Source of the DNA: JACKFB01 sp041389525
GTDB lineage: Bacteria > Myxococcota_A > UBA9042 > PHBI01 > JACKFB01
Assembly: GCA_041389525.1 (NCBI GenBank)
Contig: JAWKRR010000003.1
Span: 258,247 to 322,246, forward strand
Length of the DNA stretch: 64,000 nucleotides
Direction of reading: 5' to 3'
Shown here: positions 7,981 to 16,862 of the stretch, one piece after another
Layout: the number at the start of each line of letters is the position of its first letter
Numbering within the stretch: the stretch's first letter is position 1
Made by a program: the position numbers and the translations under genes
The notes under the pieces: model-generated
Databases searched by the model: none
The model's input: the letters and a program-made list of their open reading frames with translations, nothing else
What the model was told of the DNA's origin: nothing

Positions 7981-9870
7981 TCAAAAACCCAGGGCGTATA
8001 TGGTCGCCTCGAGGGTCGCGTCGAAGTCGGAGCCTGCCAAGGGCGCGGCGTTCTGGATGGTCAGCGTGCCGTTGCCGAGGGCGCCGATCAGCTGGGGATC
8101 GTCCCAGGTGACGGCGTCGATGGTGAACAGGTAGGCGACGGTCCCGGTGCCGTCGACAGGCAGGACGGCGCCTGGAAGGAGCGCCCAGGTCGAGACCGGG
8201 ACGTTGGCGACCCAGATGCGGTCGCCCGCCGGCTGGACGAAGACCTGGAGGTAGCCCAGGGAGCCATCGGTGACTGCGGGCTCGAGGCCCGCGAGGGCGC
8301 CGACCTTGACCACGGGGATCCCGGCGCCGGCGAAGGTGACCTTGGCCGTGCCCTTGCCCGCGACGAAGGGGTCCGCCTTGCCCAGGGTGTCCCAGCGGGT
8401 GTGCAGCGTGGCGGTCAGCGTCCCGCCGGGGCTGAGGCACGGCGCCGTCCGCTGCGGCCCCGCCTCCAACGCGCTCAGCGACTCCAGCTCCCCCTGAAGC
8501 CTCGCGCGGCGGCCCTTGACGAAGGCCGAGACCCCCTCCCGCATCGCCACATAGGGCTGCAGCTCGCCCGGACCCAGGTGGGGCCGAATCAATTTGTCCA
8601 TGCGGGTGATCTCGGCCGCGAGCGCCTGCGGATCCCACGCCGTCGCCAAGAGCTCGCCCAGCCGCGCCCCGATGAGCGCGCGGCCAGCCGGCAACACGAA
8701 GATCCGCCGCGCCAGCTCGCCCGTGGTGCGCGACAGGGCCGGCCCCTGGTCCTGCTCGCCGGTCGGGAAGGTCCCGTCTACGCCCCACGGGATAAAGTGC
8801 AGGCGGTCGCCGTCGTCCGGGTTCACGTACACGTAGAAGTTGTTGGTGTTCCCGACGTAGCCGTCCCAGTGCCCGACCAGCACCTCCGCGGCCCAGAAGG
8901 TGATGAACGCGTCCAGGTTGATGACCGCGTCCAGCGCGTCGAGCAGCCCGTCGTCGGGCACCTCGAGCGCCGCGGTCAACGCCTGGAGCGGCGCCTGAGT
9001 CTGCGCGTCCTCCTGGGTCTTCTGCTCGAAGGTCGCCATCCACCCCGGCCGAAAGTCCGACAGCGCGCCCTCGTAGAGCAGCCCCTCATCGCTCGCGTAG
9101 TGACGGCGCAGGAAATCCTTCTTCACCGGCTCGACGTGCACGTACACGCGCCGCGGCCCCCCGTTGACTCGCACCGACGCGAAATTGCAGCGCGGCGACG
9201 GCACACCGGCCGCCTCGAACACCTGGAACGCCAAGCACTGCCGGATGTAGGCCGGGTCCTGCACGGAGTTATTGAGGGTGAGCCGCTCGACGTCGCCGAG
9301 CTGCTGCTTGGCCACGAAGGTGTCGAAGTCCACCTTCAGCGACGGCTTCTCCGTGCTCATGGAGCCGAGGAATCCCTTCTTCCGCACGCCGGCCTGCTCG
9401 CGCGAGTAGCCGTCGATCGCCACCGTCGCCGAGAACCACGTGAAGGGGTCGTGGGCGACGCCGTCGAGGCAGCCCGGCCCCAGCACGTCGAAGAGCGTGC
9501 GCGTCTGGTAGCGCAAGGTCTCCCAATCCGCGCTCGGCAGCGTGACGTCGACCTCGAAGAGCCGGTTGGGATCGTAGAGGGCGGCGTCGAACCCCGCGGG
9601 CGGCTCCACGAGCTGCGGCTCGGCGTCGACCTCCGATTGCGCTGAATCCACCTCGCTGTTCGGGAGATCCGCGGCGAGGTCGGGCCCGCTGACGGGCAGG
9701 TCCAGCGCGCTGCCGTCGGGGGTGACCTCCGCAGCGATGACGTCAGCGACCGCCGCCGCGTCCGCCCCGACCGCGTCGGCGACGTCGGCCACCGGCCCCG
9801 CGCCGGAGGTCCCGCACGCCAAGAGCCAGACCGCGGCCGCCGCTGCCAACCAACCCCTCGTCGCCCTCAT
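7981..9870 (-). CDS. CotH-kinase-like lipoprotein
   Basis: Exported lipoprotein, 629 aa, with Cys19 in VWLLAC. An Asp/Ala/Val-rich low-complexity tether follows to about residue 85. The rest resembles the CotH family: FEVDVTLPSADWETLR at the start of the domain, then VRKKGFLGS, KPSLKVDFD and ERLTLNNSVQDPAYIRQ. Later come a VYVHVEPVKKDFL strand, a LDAFITFWAAEVLVGHWDGY segment and YVNPDDGDRLHFIPWGVDGTF. CotH proteins of spore coats are atypical protein kinases, and related lipoproteins are frequent in myxobacteria. Whether this copy binds ATP cannot be shown by eye. The C-terminal 200 residues look like a separate beta-rich domain. It converges on the Cys-rich lipoprotein gene and is divergent from the LysR gene. 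Confidence 0.85.
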   Translation of the reverse strand: MRATRGWLAAAAAVWLLACGTSGAGPVADVADAVGADAAAVADVIAAEVTPDGSALDLPVSGPDLAADLPNSEVDSAQSEVDAEPQLVEPPAGFDAALYDPNRLFEVDVTLPSADWETLRYQTRTLFDVLGPGCLDGVAHDPFTWFSATVAIDGYSREQAGVRKKGFLGSMSTEKPSLKVDFDTFVAKQQLGDVERLTLNNSVQDPAYIRQCLAFQVFEAAGVPSPRCNFASVRVNGGPRRVYVHVEPVKKDFLRRHYASDEGLLYEGALSDFRPGWMATFEQKTQEDAQTQAPLQALTAALEVPDDGLLDALDAVINLDAFITFWAAEVLVGHWDGYVGNTNNFYVYVNPDDGDRLHFIPWGVDGTFPTGEQDQGPALSRTTGELARRIFVLPAGRALIGARLGELLATAWDPQALAAEITRMDKLIRPHLGPGELQPYVAMREGVSAFVKGRRARLQGELESLSALEAGPQRTAPCLSPGGTLTATLHTRWDTLGKADPFVAGKGTAKVTFAGAGIPVVKVGALAGLEPAVTDGSLGYLQVFVQPAGDRIWVANVPVSTWALLPGAVLPVDGTGTVAYLFTIDAVTWDDPQLIGALGNGTLTIQNAAPLAGSDFDATLEATIYALGF

Positions 9871-10015
9871 CCGCCACCTCCGCGCCCGATACTACCCCGC
9901 CACGCGCCCAATTCACCCGCCCCCGTCCTCAAGCCAGCCCGCCCTCCTCAAATCCCATCCCTCTTTGCCGCCCCTTTCGCTACACTCGCCGCCCACCATT
10001 CGGCCGGGACGTACA

Positions 10016-10909
10016 ATGCTGCCCGATCTCGACTCCCTCCGCTGCTTCGACGCCGCGGCCGCGCTGCTGAACTTCCGCGCCGCCGCCGAGCGCGTCCACC
10101 TCTCCCCGGCCGCCTTCGGCTCGCGAATCCAGCGCCTGGAGTCCGACCTCGACGCCCAGCTCTTCGAGCGCACCACCCGCCGCGTCACCCTCACCGACGC
10201 CGGCCGCCGCCTCATCCCCCAAGCGCGCGCCGCCCTCGCCGAGGCCGCCCGCTGCGCCGAGGTCGTCCACGACACCCAGAGCGCCCTCCCCTACACCCTG
10301 GTCCTCGGCACCCGCTACGAGCTGGGCATGAGCTGGATCGTCCCCGCCCTGGCCGCCCTCCGCGCCACCCAACCCCAGCGCCGCATCGACCTCTTCTTCG
10401 GCGACAGCGCCGACCTCCTCCGCCGCCTCAGCCGCGACCAGCTCGACGGCATGGTCTCCTCGGTGCGCCTGACCGACGCCGGCCTCACCTACGCCCGCCT
10501 CCACGAAGAGCGCTACTGCTTCGTCGCCAGCCCCGAGCTCCTCAGCCGCCAGCCCCTGTCCGCCCCCGACGACGCAAGCGCCCACCGCCTGCTCGATATC
10601 CACGGCGACCTGCCGCTCTTTCGCTACTTCCTCGACGCCCGCCCCCGCGACGAATCCTGGGTCTTCCGCGACACGGAGTTCCTCGGCACCATCGGCGCCG
10701 TCCGTCATCGCGCGCTCGAGTCCGCGGGCGTCGCCGTGCTGCCTCGCTACTTCGTCGCCCCCGACCTCGACAGCGGCCGGCTGTGCCACCTGCTGCCCGA
10801 TTTCGAACCGGTCATCGACGCCTTCCGCCTAGTGTGGCGCCGCGGCCACGCGCTGGACTCTGAGCTGCGCGCCCTCGCGACCGAGCTGAGCGCCCGCCCG
10901 CTGACCTGA
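10016..10909 (+). CDS. LysR-family transcriptional regulator
   Basis: DNA-binding regulator of 297 aa, the standard family length, from the ATG at 10016 (MLPDLDSLRCFDAAA). The N-terminal winged helix-turn-helix is clear: NFRAAAERVHLSPAAFGSRIQRLESDLDAQLFERTTRRVTLTDAG. Residues about 90-290 form the periplasmic-binding-like effector domain. The effector is unknown. It ends 33 nt before the BioA-like gene on the same strand, so it may be co-transcribed with and control it, although LysR proteins more often control divergent genes; the divergent neighbour here is the CotH-like gene 145 nt away. Confidence 0.93.
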   Translation: MLPDLDSLRCFDAAAALLNFRAAAERVHLSPAAFGSRIQRLESDLDAQLFERTTRRVTLTDAGRRLIPQARAALAEAARCAEVVHDTQSALPYTLVLGTRYELGMSWIVPALAALRATQPQRRIDLFFGDSADLLRRLSRDQLDGMVSSVRLTDAGLTYARLHEERYCFVASPELLSRQPLSAPDDASAHRLLDIHGDLPLFRYFLDARPRDESWVFRDTEFLGTIGAVRHRALESAGVAVLPRYFVAPDLDSGRLCHLLPDFEPVIDAFRLVWRRGHALDSELRALATELSARPLT

Positions 10910-10942
10910 CCGCCGCCCTGCCCCCACGCGCCGGAGCCCGAC

Positions 10943-12286
10943 GTGACCGACGACGCCCGAGATCCCCACCCCCACCTGTGGTTCCCCTTCACCTACCACG
11001 ACGATCTCGCGACCAGCCCCCCGGTGGTCATCGAGCGCGGTGAGGGCGTCTGGCTCTACGCCGCCGACGGTCGCGCCTACATGGACGCGGTCGGCTCGTG
11101 GTGGACCAGCCTCCTCGGCCACCGCCGCCCCGAGGTGGTCGCCGCCATCGAAGCGCAGCTCAGCCGCCTCGAGCACGTGATGATGGCCGGCTTCGTCACC
11201 GAGCCCGTCCTGGGCCTCGCCGAGCGCCTGTCGCGCCACCTGCCGCCCGAACTAGGCAGGTATTTCCTCAGCGATAACGGGTCGACCGCGGTCGAGGTCG
11301 CGCTGAAGATGGCGCTGCAATACTGGTCGCTGCGCGGCGAAGAGCGCCCCCACGTCATCGCGCTGGGCGGCGCGTATCACGGGGACACCCTGGGCGCGAT
11401 GAGCGTGGGCGACATCCCGGCCTACCACACGACCTTCCATCGCCTGTGGAAGGGCGGGCTCTTCACCGACCCGCCGTCCTGCTACCGATGCCCGGCGGCG
11501 CAGCTCCCCGCGAGTTGCCACGCCGAGTGCATGGACAGCCTCGAGCGTCTCCTCGAGACCCACCGCGGCCAGGTCGCCGCCTTCATCTTCGAGCCGATGG
11601 TCCAGGGCGTCTCTGGGATGCGGGTCTATCCGGCCAAAGTGCTCCAGCGCGCGATGGACCTGTGCGCCGAACACGGGGTGCTGACCATCGCCGACGAGGT
11701 CGCCATGGGCATGGGCCGCACGGGGCGCTTCTTGGCCACCGAGCACGCCGGCCGGGTCCCAGACATCGCCTGCCTCGCCAAGGGTCTCACCGCGGGCTTT
11801 CTGCCCCTGGCCGTCACCGCCGTCCAAGAGCACATCTACGCCCCATTTCGCGGCAGCCGCGGCTCCGGGCGCATCCTGCACCACGGCCACACCTTCACCG
11901 GGAACCCGCTGGCCGCCGCCGCCGCTTGCGCGACCCTCGACGTCCTCGAGGAGCTCGACATCCCCGCGTCCCTGGGCCCCATCACCGAGCATTTCGCCAG
12001 GGAATTGCAGGGGTTTTCGGAGATCGAGGCGGTCGGCGACATACGGCAGCTCGGCTTGGTAGGGGCCCTCGAGCTGGTGCATGACCGACGGACAAAGACC
12101 CCGTTCCCGCCGGAGGCCCAGGTGGCGTGGCGCATTCACCTGCGCGCCCTGGAGCTGGGCCTGATCCTGAGGCCGCTGGGCGACGTCCTCTACTTCATGC
12201 CGCCGCTCACCGTGAGCGCGGCCGAGCTGGACCAGATGTTCGCGCTGGCGCGCCTGGCCATGACCGAGGTGCTGGGCGCGGACTGA
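10943..12286 (+). CDS. bioA: BioA-like class III aminotransferase
   Basis: PLP-dependent aminotransferase, 447 aa, GTG start. It resembles adenosylmethionine-8-amino-7-oxononanoate aminotransferase: HLWFPFTYH at the N-terminus, SWWTSLLGHRRPE for substrate binding, FLSDNGSTAVEVALKMALQYW, GGAYHGDTLGAMS, then IADEVAMGMGRTG, CLAKGLTAGFLPLAVT carrying the PLP lysine, and HHGHTFTGNPLA. BioA uses S-adenosylmethionine as amino donor in biotin synthesis in the cytosol. No bioB, bioD or bioF is nearby, and the next gene is an aldehyde dehydrogenase. A diamine or omega-amino-acid transaminase role is therefore the main alternative. A Cys-rich insert (CYRCP and CHAEC) is visible at about 175-195, like that of BioK/BioA variants. 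The symbol is given on family resemblance only. Confidence 0.75.
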   Translation: MTDDARDPHPHLWFPFTYHDDLATSPPVVIERGEGVWLYAADGRAYMDAVGSWWTSLLGHRRPEVVAAIEAQLSRLEHVMMAGFVTEPVLGLAERLSRHLPPELGRYFLSDNGSTAVEVALKMALQYWSLRGEERPHVIALGGAYHGDTLGAMSVGDIPAYHTTFHRLWKGGLFTDPPSCYRCPAAQLPASCHAECMDSLERLLETHRGQVAAFIFEPMVQGVSGMRVYPAKVLQRAMDLCAEHGVLTIADEVAMGMGRTGRFLATEHAGRVPDIACLAKGLTAGFLPLAVTAVQEHIYAPFRGSRGSGRILHHGHTFTGNPLAAAAACATLDVLEELDIPASLGPITEHFARELQGFSEIEAVGDIRQLGLVGALELVHDRRTKTPFPPEAQVAWRIHLRALELGLILRPLGDVLYFMPPLTVSAAELDQMFALARLAMTEVLGAD

Positions 12287-12401
12287 CCTCGCCGGGGGCG
12301 ACCGCCGCCCGCGACCGCAAGCCGCCCCTGGGCGGATCGCACCGCCAGCGCTACAATGGCGCCGAGTCGCAGCGCCCGCCGACTCCCCGGAGCAGCTTCC
12401 G

Positions 12402-13832
12402 ATGTCCGTCGAAACACGCGCCTTCATCGATGGCGCCTTCCAGTTGGGGGCGGGCCCGGCTCGCGCCATCGTCGACCCGGCGACCGAGCGCACCCTCGCC
12501 GAGGTCCCTGACGCCTCCGAGGCTCAGGTCCACCGCGCCATCGCCGCCGCCCAGCGCGCGTTCGAGCCCTGGTCGCGCACCTCGCCCGGCGACCGCGCCC
12601 GCTTGCTCTTCGCCTTCGCCGACGCGGTCGAGACCGTCTTTCCGCAGCTGGGTGAGCTGGAGTCTCAGAACACCGGCAAGCCGCTGCGCACGGTGCAGGC
12701 CGACGAGCTGGGCCCGGTGGTCGACCCGATCCGGTTCTTCGCGGGCCTCGCGCGGAGCCCGTCGGGGCTGGCGGCCGCCGAGTACGTCGAGGGCCGCACC
12801 AGCATGACCCGCCGCGATCCCGTCGGCGTCTGCGGGCTCATCGTGCCGTGGAACTACCCGCTGATGATGGCGTGCTGGAAGCTGGCCCCAGCGCTCGCCG
12901 CCGGAAACACCGTGGTCCTGAAGCCAGCACCCGAGACGCCGCTGACCGCGCTGCGCCTCGCCGAGCTGGCCGCGGAGCACCTGCCCGCGGGCGTGCTCAA
13001 CATCGTGCCGGGTGGTGCCGAGGTCGGTGAGGCCATCGTCGCCGACCCGCGCGTGGCGTTGGTCTCGCTGACCGGCGACGTGACGACGGGCCAGCGCGTC
13101 ATGGCGGCCGCCGCGCCGACCTTGAAGCGCCTGCACTTGGAGCTGGGCGGCAAGGCGCCGGTCATCGTGTACGCCGACGCCGACCTCGACCGGGTGGCCG
13201 ACGCCATCCAGGTCGGCGCCTTCTACAACGCAGGCCAGGACTGCACGGCGGCCTGCCGCGTCTACGCGCACACGTCGGTCTACGACGCGCTGTACGAGCG
13301 ACTGCGCGGGGTGGTGTCGCGGCTGCGCACCGGCGCTCCGAACGCCCGAGACACCGAGATGGGCCCGCTCATCAGCGCTCGGCAGCGCGAGCGAGTCCAA
13401 GGGTTCTTGGAGCGCGCCGCGAACACGCCGCACCTCACGCTGCACGCGGGCCATGTGGACCCGGGGCCGGGCTTCTTCGTGCCGCCCACGCTGATCGCCG
13501 ACGCCCGCCCGCGCGACGAGATCGTCCAGCGCGAGGTGTTCGGCCCGGTCGTGTCCCTGACCCGCTTCGGCTCCGACGACGACGTGGTCGCGTGGAGCAA
13601 CGACAGCCCGTACGGGTTGGCCGCGTCGGTGTGGTCGCGAGACGTCGGGCGCGCGATGGACGCGGCCCGGCGCCTCCGCTACGGCACCGTCTGGATCAAC
13701 GACCACCTGGTGTGGCCCACCGAGATGCCTCACGGCGGCCTGAAGATGTCCGGCCACGGCAAGGAGATGTCGGTGTTCGGCTACGAGGACTACACCGTGG
13801 TCCGGCACGTCATGGTGAACCTGACCTTCTGA
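12402..13832 (+). CDS. NAD(P)-dependent aldehyde dehydrogenase, aminobutyraldehyde/betaine-aldehyde type
   Basis: ALDH superfamily enzyme, 476 aa, ATG start with GGAGCAG upstream. Motifs in order: GLIVPWNYPL, LKPAPETPLTAL, the Rossmann strand SLTGDVTTGQ, the catalytic Glu in LELGGKAP, the nucleophilic Cys in NAGQDCTAACR, and EVFGPVVS. The GQDCTAACR signature and overall look are closest to gamma-aminobutyraldehyde dehydrogenase (PatD/YdcW). That would place it in diamine degradation with the aminotransferase 115 nt upstream: the transaminase makes an amino-aldehyde and this enzyme oxidises it. That pairing is inference; a betaine aldehyde dehydrogenase is the alternative. The gene converges with the LEA14-like gene across a hairpin. 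Confidence 0.85.
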   Translation: MSVETRAFIDGAFQLGAGPARAIVDPATERTLAEVPDASEAQVHRAIAAAQRAFEPWSRTSPGDRARLLFAFADAVETVFPQLGELESQNTGKPLRTVQADELGPVVDPIRFFAGLARSPSGLAAAEYVEGRTSMTRRDPVGVCGLIVPWNYPLMMACWKLAPALAAGNTVVLKPAPETPLTALRLAELAAEHLPAGVLNIVPGGAEVGEAIVADPRVALVSLTGDVTTGQRVMAAAAPTLKRLHLELGGKAPVIVYADADLDRVADAIQVGAFYNAGQDCTAACRVYAHTSVYDALYERLRGVVSRLRTGAPNARDTEMGPLISARQRERVQGFLERAANTPHLTLHAGHVDPGPGFFVPPTLIADARPRDEIVQREVFGPVVSLTRFGSDDDVVAWSNDSPYGLAASVWSRDVGRAMDAARRLRYGTVWINDHLVWPTEMPHGGLKMSGHGKEMSVFGYEDYTVVRHVMVNLTF

Positions 13833-13858
13833 CGTGCCGAGAGCGCACGGATGACGCG

Positions 13859-13887
13859 TCATTGACGCGCGCCTAACGCGCCAATGA
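13859..13887. terminator. Hairpin between convergent genes
   Basis: TCATTGACGCG (13859-13869) pairs imperfectly with CGCGCCAATGA (13877-13887) around a 7-nt loop. It lies midway in the 72-nt gap between the convergent aldehyde dehydrogenase and LEA14 genes. Further TGACGCG copies flank it. It is probably a bidirectional terminator; there is no clear T run. Confidence 0.45.
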
Positions 13888-13904
13888 CGCACCGATGACG
13901 CGCG

Positions 13905-14774
13905 TCACTTCCTCGGAGTGAGCGACGCGGTCTTGTTGAAGCTCAGCGGGATCGCGCCGAACCCGGTGTCGATGCTGGCGCCGCCCGCGAAGCCGACCTG
14001 GACGCCCTTGCCGGCCATCAGCGTCTGGATGAGGCCGATGCCGATCTGCGCGGTCGACAGGCTGACGCGGACGCTCTTGGTCTGCTGACCGGAGCCGCCC
14101 ACCTTCATCGTGTCGTTGAGCCGCATGGTGGTGATCGGCGCGCCGCCCAGGGTGACGGCGTTGCTGAACCCGGCGATGCCGATGGCGCGCTTGTTCGGGT
14201 TCTGCATGCCGACCTCGATGTCCAGATCCACGCCGGAGAGGCTGGCCTTCGCGATCTTGATGCCCGAGGGGAAGATGTTCGGGATCTTGATGACCGGCAG
14301 CTTGCCGTCGACGTTGTAGGGCAGCTTGAGCTGGCCCAGGGGCGAGTTCATCCGCACGTCGCCCGCCAGCTTCCAGGGCAGGTCGTCATTGAAGCCGCCC
14401 TTGATCTTGCTGATGATCTCGGCCCAGCGCAGCGTGACCGGGATGATCAGCTGGGTCGAGGCGCCCGCGCGCATGTCGAGGGCCTGCGCCACGACGCCGT
14501 CGACCAGGGTCAGCCCGTCCACGGCGAACTTGAGGGCGTAGCCGTCCAGCTTGAGGCCGATGGCGTTCGGGTTGTGCAGCTTGAAGCCGATGTTCAGCTT
14601 GAGGCTGTCGAAGTCGGCGGCGATGAACTGGGTCTTGTCGTACTTGAGGGTGGGCTTCTTGAAGATGCCCGAGAGCGCCGCGCAGGAAGTGAAGAGGCCG
14701 ACCGAGAGCACGGCCGCCAAGACGACCGTCCCGCGACGCAGCAAAGGGTTGGATTTAACGTGCTGATCGATCAC
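13905..14774 (-). CDS. LEA14/WHy-like lipoprotein
   Basis: Lipoprotein of 289 aa. The GTG at 14774 is chosen because AAAGGAG sits 6 nt upstream and a lipoprotein signal follows (VVLAAVLSVGLFTSC, Cys31). The mature part contains two beta-sandwich segments of the late-embryogenesis-abundant type 2 (WHy) fold: SLKLNIGFKLHNPNAIGLKLDGYALKF (about 60) and VDLDIEVGMQNPNKRAIGIAGF (about 185), each with the characteristic NPN turn. Such proteins are linked with desiccation or water stress in plants and are scattered in bacteria with unclear roles. A putative promoter lies 35-65 nt upstream. It is transcribed away from the MBL-fold hydrolase gene. Confidence 0.82.
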   Translation of the reverse strand: MIDQHVKSNPLLRRGTVVLAAVLSVGLFTSCAALSGIFKKPTLKYDKTQFIAADFDSLKLNIGFKLHNPNAIGLKLDGYALKFAVDGLTLVDGVVAQALDMRAGASTQLIIPVTLRWAEIISKIKGGFNDDLPWKLAGDVRMNSPLGQLKLPYNVDGKLPVIKIPNIFPSGIKIAKASLSGVDLDIEVGMQNPNKRAIGIAGFSNAVTLGGAPITTMRLNDTMKVGGSGQQTKSVRVSLSTAQIGIGLIQTLMAGKGVQVGFAGGASIDTGFGAIPLSFNKTASLTPRK

Positions 14775-14808
14775 AAAGTTCTCCTTTCGTTCCCCGAAGC
14801 GTAGCCGG

Positions 14809-14839
14809 GTTATAGCAGTAGCGTGGCGGCCCGTGGCAA
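14809..14839 (-). promoter_or_regulatory. Putative extended -10 promoter for the LEA14-like gene
   Basis: Read on the minus strand, TTGCCA (14839-14834) is followed after 19 nt by TATAAC (14814-14809), itself preceded by TGC, an extended -10 element. It lies in the 91-nt divergent gap before the GTG at 14774. The spacer is longer than ideal; the extended -10 would compensate. Confidence 0.5.
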
Positions 14840-14865
14840 GGGGTTGAGCCATCAGGGAGCCCGCG

Positions 14866-15717
14866 ATGCGCATCGGACGGTACGAAGTGACCACGATTCA
14901 GACAGGAGCCTTCGCCCTCGATGGCGGCGCGATGTTCGGCGTGGTGCCGCGGGTGCTCTGGGAGCGGAAGGCCCCGGCGGATTCGCTGCACCGCATCCCG
15001 ATGGCCCTGCGATCGCTGCTCATTCGCGGTGACGGCCGGGTGATGCTGGTCGACACGGGCATCGGCTCGACGAAGTGGAGCGAGCGAGAGATCGCGCGCT
15101 ACGCCATCGACCACAGCACCCACGAGCTGACCCGGGCGCTGGCCGCGCAAGGCGTGGCGCCCGAGGACGTGACCGACGTGCTGCTGACCCACCTGCACTT
15201 CGACCACGCGGGCGGCGCGACGCGGCTCGGCGACGACGGGGTGCTGCGCCCGACCTTCCCGAAGGCCACCTACACCCTGCAGCGCCGAAACCTCGCCTGG
15301 GCCGAGCACCCGACCGAGAAAGACCAAGCGAGCTACCTCGCCCGCGACTTCCACCCCATCGCCGAGGCCGGCCAGCTTGTGCTGCTCGACGGCCCCGACG
15401 ACCTGGGCATCGAGGGCCTCGAGCTCTTCATCAGCGACGGCCACACCGAGGCCCAGCAGCTCCCCATCCTGACCGACGGCGAGCGCACCGTGGCCTACGG
15501 CGGCGACCTCATCCCCACCCGGGCCCACGTCCCGATCCCGTGGGTGATGGGCTACGACATCCGCCCGCTCCAGACCATGGACGAGAAGCGCGACCTCCTG
15601 ACCCGAGCGGCCGCCAACGACTGGATCCTGGTCTACGAGCACGACCCCGACGTCGCCGCGACGCGGGTCATCGCCGAGAACGACGGCTTCCAAGCAGGCG
15701 CGGCCGTCGCGTTCTGA
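14866..15717 (+). CDS. MBL-fold metallo-hydrolase
   Basis: Metallo-beta-lactamase-fold enzyme, 283 aa, ATG start with GGGAG upstream. The dinuclear metal motif HLHFDH is intact at residues 109-114 and is preceded by MLVDTGIGS. Later ligands appear in DGHTEAQQLP, YGGDLIPT and VYEHDPDV. The group includes lactonases, glyoxalase II-like enzymes and quorum-quenching AHL lactonases; the N-terminal layout (a 60-residue lead before the first metal motif) resembles the lactonase-like branch. No signal peptide is visible, so it is probably cytoplasmic. The substrate is unknown. It precedes the pyrimidine cluster by about 215 nt and seems to be a separate unit. Confidence 0.88.
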   Translation: MRIGRYEVTTIQTGAFALDGGAMFGVVPRVLWERKAPADSLHRIPMALRSLLIRGDGRVMLVDTGIGSTKWSEREIARYAIDHSTHELTRALAAQGVAPEDVTDVLLTHLHFDHAGGATRLGDDGVLRPTFPKATYTLQRRNLAWAEHPTEKDQASYLARDFHPIAEAGQLVLLDGPDDLGIEGLELFISDGHTEAQQLPILTDGERTVAYGGDLIPTRAHVPIPWVMGYDIRPLQTMDEKRDLLTRAAANDWILVYEHDPDVAATRVIAENDGFQAGAAVAF

Positions 15718-15733
15718 GGCGCCTGGGGCCGCC

Positions 15734-15763
15734 TTGCCGGTCGGCCAGCGCCTGGGTTATATG
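15734..15763 (+). promoter_or_regulatory. Putative promoter of the pyrimidine degradation cluster
   Basis: TTGCCG (15734-15739), an 18-nt spacer and TATATG (15758-15763) lie in the 214-nt gap ahead of the first pathway gene, in an AT-richer patch that stands out locally. The -10 match is only four of six. The predicted leader would be about 165 nt, long enough for regulation, but no riboswitch was recognised. Confidence 0.35.
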
Positions 15764-15931
15764 CTTATTCCTCCGCACGCGTAGGTGAGCCGGTCTTGGC
15801 CGCGCGGGTGACCGCGAGGTCGCCCCCTCGTCGCGCGTCGCGGATCGTCCTCTGACCGGCCGGCTTCGTCATGGAGCCGCGCAGGCGTGGCGCGTTTACC
15901 TCGATATTTGCTGCGAAATCAGGAGTTCTCC

Positions 15932-16822
15932 ATGAGCCAGGGCCCTTCCCACGCCAGACCGCAGAACGTCCGTTGCGGGCTGATTCAGTGCGCCAACCCG
16001 CTCAACGACGAGTCGAAGTCGGTGGCCGAGATCCAGCAGGCCATGTTGGACAAGCACCTGCCCATGATCGAGGACGCCGCGAAGAAGGGCGTGCAGATCC
16101 TGTGTTTGCAGGAGATCTTCAACGGTCCGTACTTCTGCCCGGCCCAGAACACGCGCTGGTACGACGCCGCGGAGACCATCCCCGGCCCGACCACCTCGCT
16201 GATGCAAGAGATAGCGAAGAAGCACGAGATGGTCATCGTCGTGCCGCTCTACGAGAAGGCGATGCGCGGGGTCTATTACAATAGCGCCGCGGTCATCGAC
16301 GCCGACGGGACCTACCTGGGCAAGTACCGAAAGCAGCACATCCCGCAGACCTCCGGGTTTTGGGAGAAGTACTACTTCAAGCCCGGCGACGGCGGGTACC
16401 CGGTCTTCGAGACGCGCTACGCCAACGTGGGCGTCTACATCTGCTACGACCGGCACTTCCCCGAGGGCGCGCGCTGCCTGGGCCTCAACGGCGCGGACAT
16501 CGTCTTCAACCCGAGCGCGACGGTCGCGGGGCTGAGCCAGTACCTGTGGAAGCTGGAGCAGCCGGCCCACGCGGTCGCGAACGGCTACTACGTCGGCGCC
16601 ATCAACCGCGTCGGCACCGAGGCGCCGTGGAATATCGGCAAGTTCTACGGCACCAGCTACTTCGTGAACCCGCGCGGGCAGATCATCGCCGAGGCCAGCG
16701 AGGACAACGACGAGCTGGTCGTGGCCGACCTGGACCTGTCGATGATCGATGAGGTGCGGAACCTCTGGCAGTTCTACCGCGACCGGCGGCCCGAGGCCTA
16801 CGACGAGCTGGTCGACTACTGA
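15932..16822 (+). CDS. Beta-ureidopropionase / N-carbamoyl amidohydrolase
   Basis: Nitrilase-superfamily amidase of 296 aa, third step of reductive pyrimidine degradation: N-carbamoyl-beta-alanine to beta-alanine, CO2 and ammonia. The ATG at 15932 is preferred over an upstream in-frame ATG because AGGAG lies 6 nt upstream. The catalytic triad is visible: Glu61 in LQEIFNG, Lys134 in KYRKQHIP, Cys171 in YICYDRHFPEG. The protein is shorter than eukaryotic beta-ureidopropionase (about 380 aa) and matches the bacterial PydC/carbamoylase length. It is the first gene of a same-strand cluster with dihydropyrimidinase 40 nt downstream, which supports the pyrimidine role over a general N-carbamoyl-amino-acid hydrolase. 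Confidence 0.9.
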   Translation: MSQGPSHARPQNVRCGLIQCANPLNDESKSVAEIQQAMLDKHLPMIEDAAKKGVQILCLQEIFNGPYFCPAQNTRWYDAAETIPGPTTSLMQEIAKKHEMVIVVPLYEKAMRGVYYNSAAVIDADGTYLGKYRKQHIPQTSGFWEKYYFKPGDGGYPVFETRYANVGVYICYDRHFPEGARCLGLNGADIVFNPSATVAGLSQYLWKLEQPAHAVANGYYVGAINRVGTEAPWNIGKFYGTSYFVNPRGQIIAEASEDNDELVVADLDLSMIDEVRNLWQFYRDRRPEAYDELVDY

Positions 16823-16862
16823 GCGGTCGCGCGGGAAAGGACAGGCAATCGGGGGACAGCAC

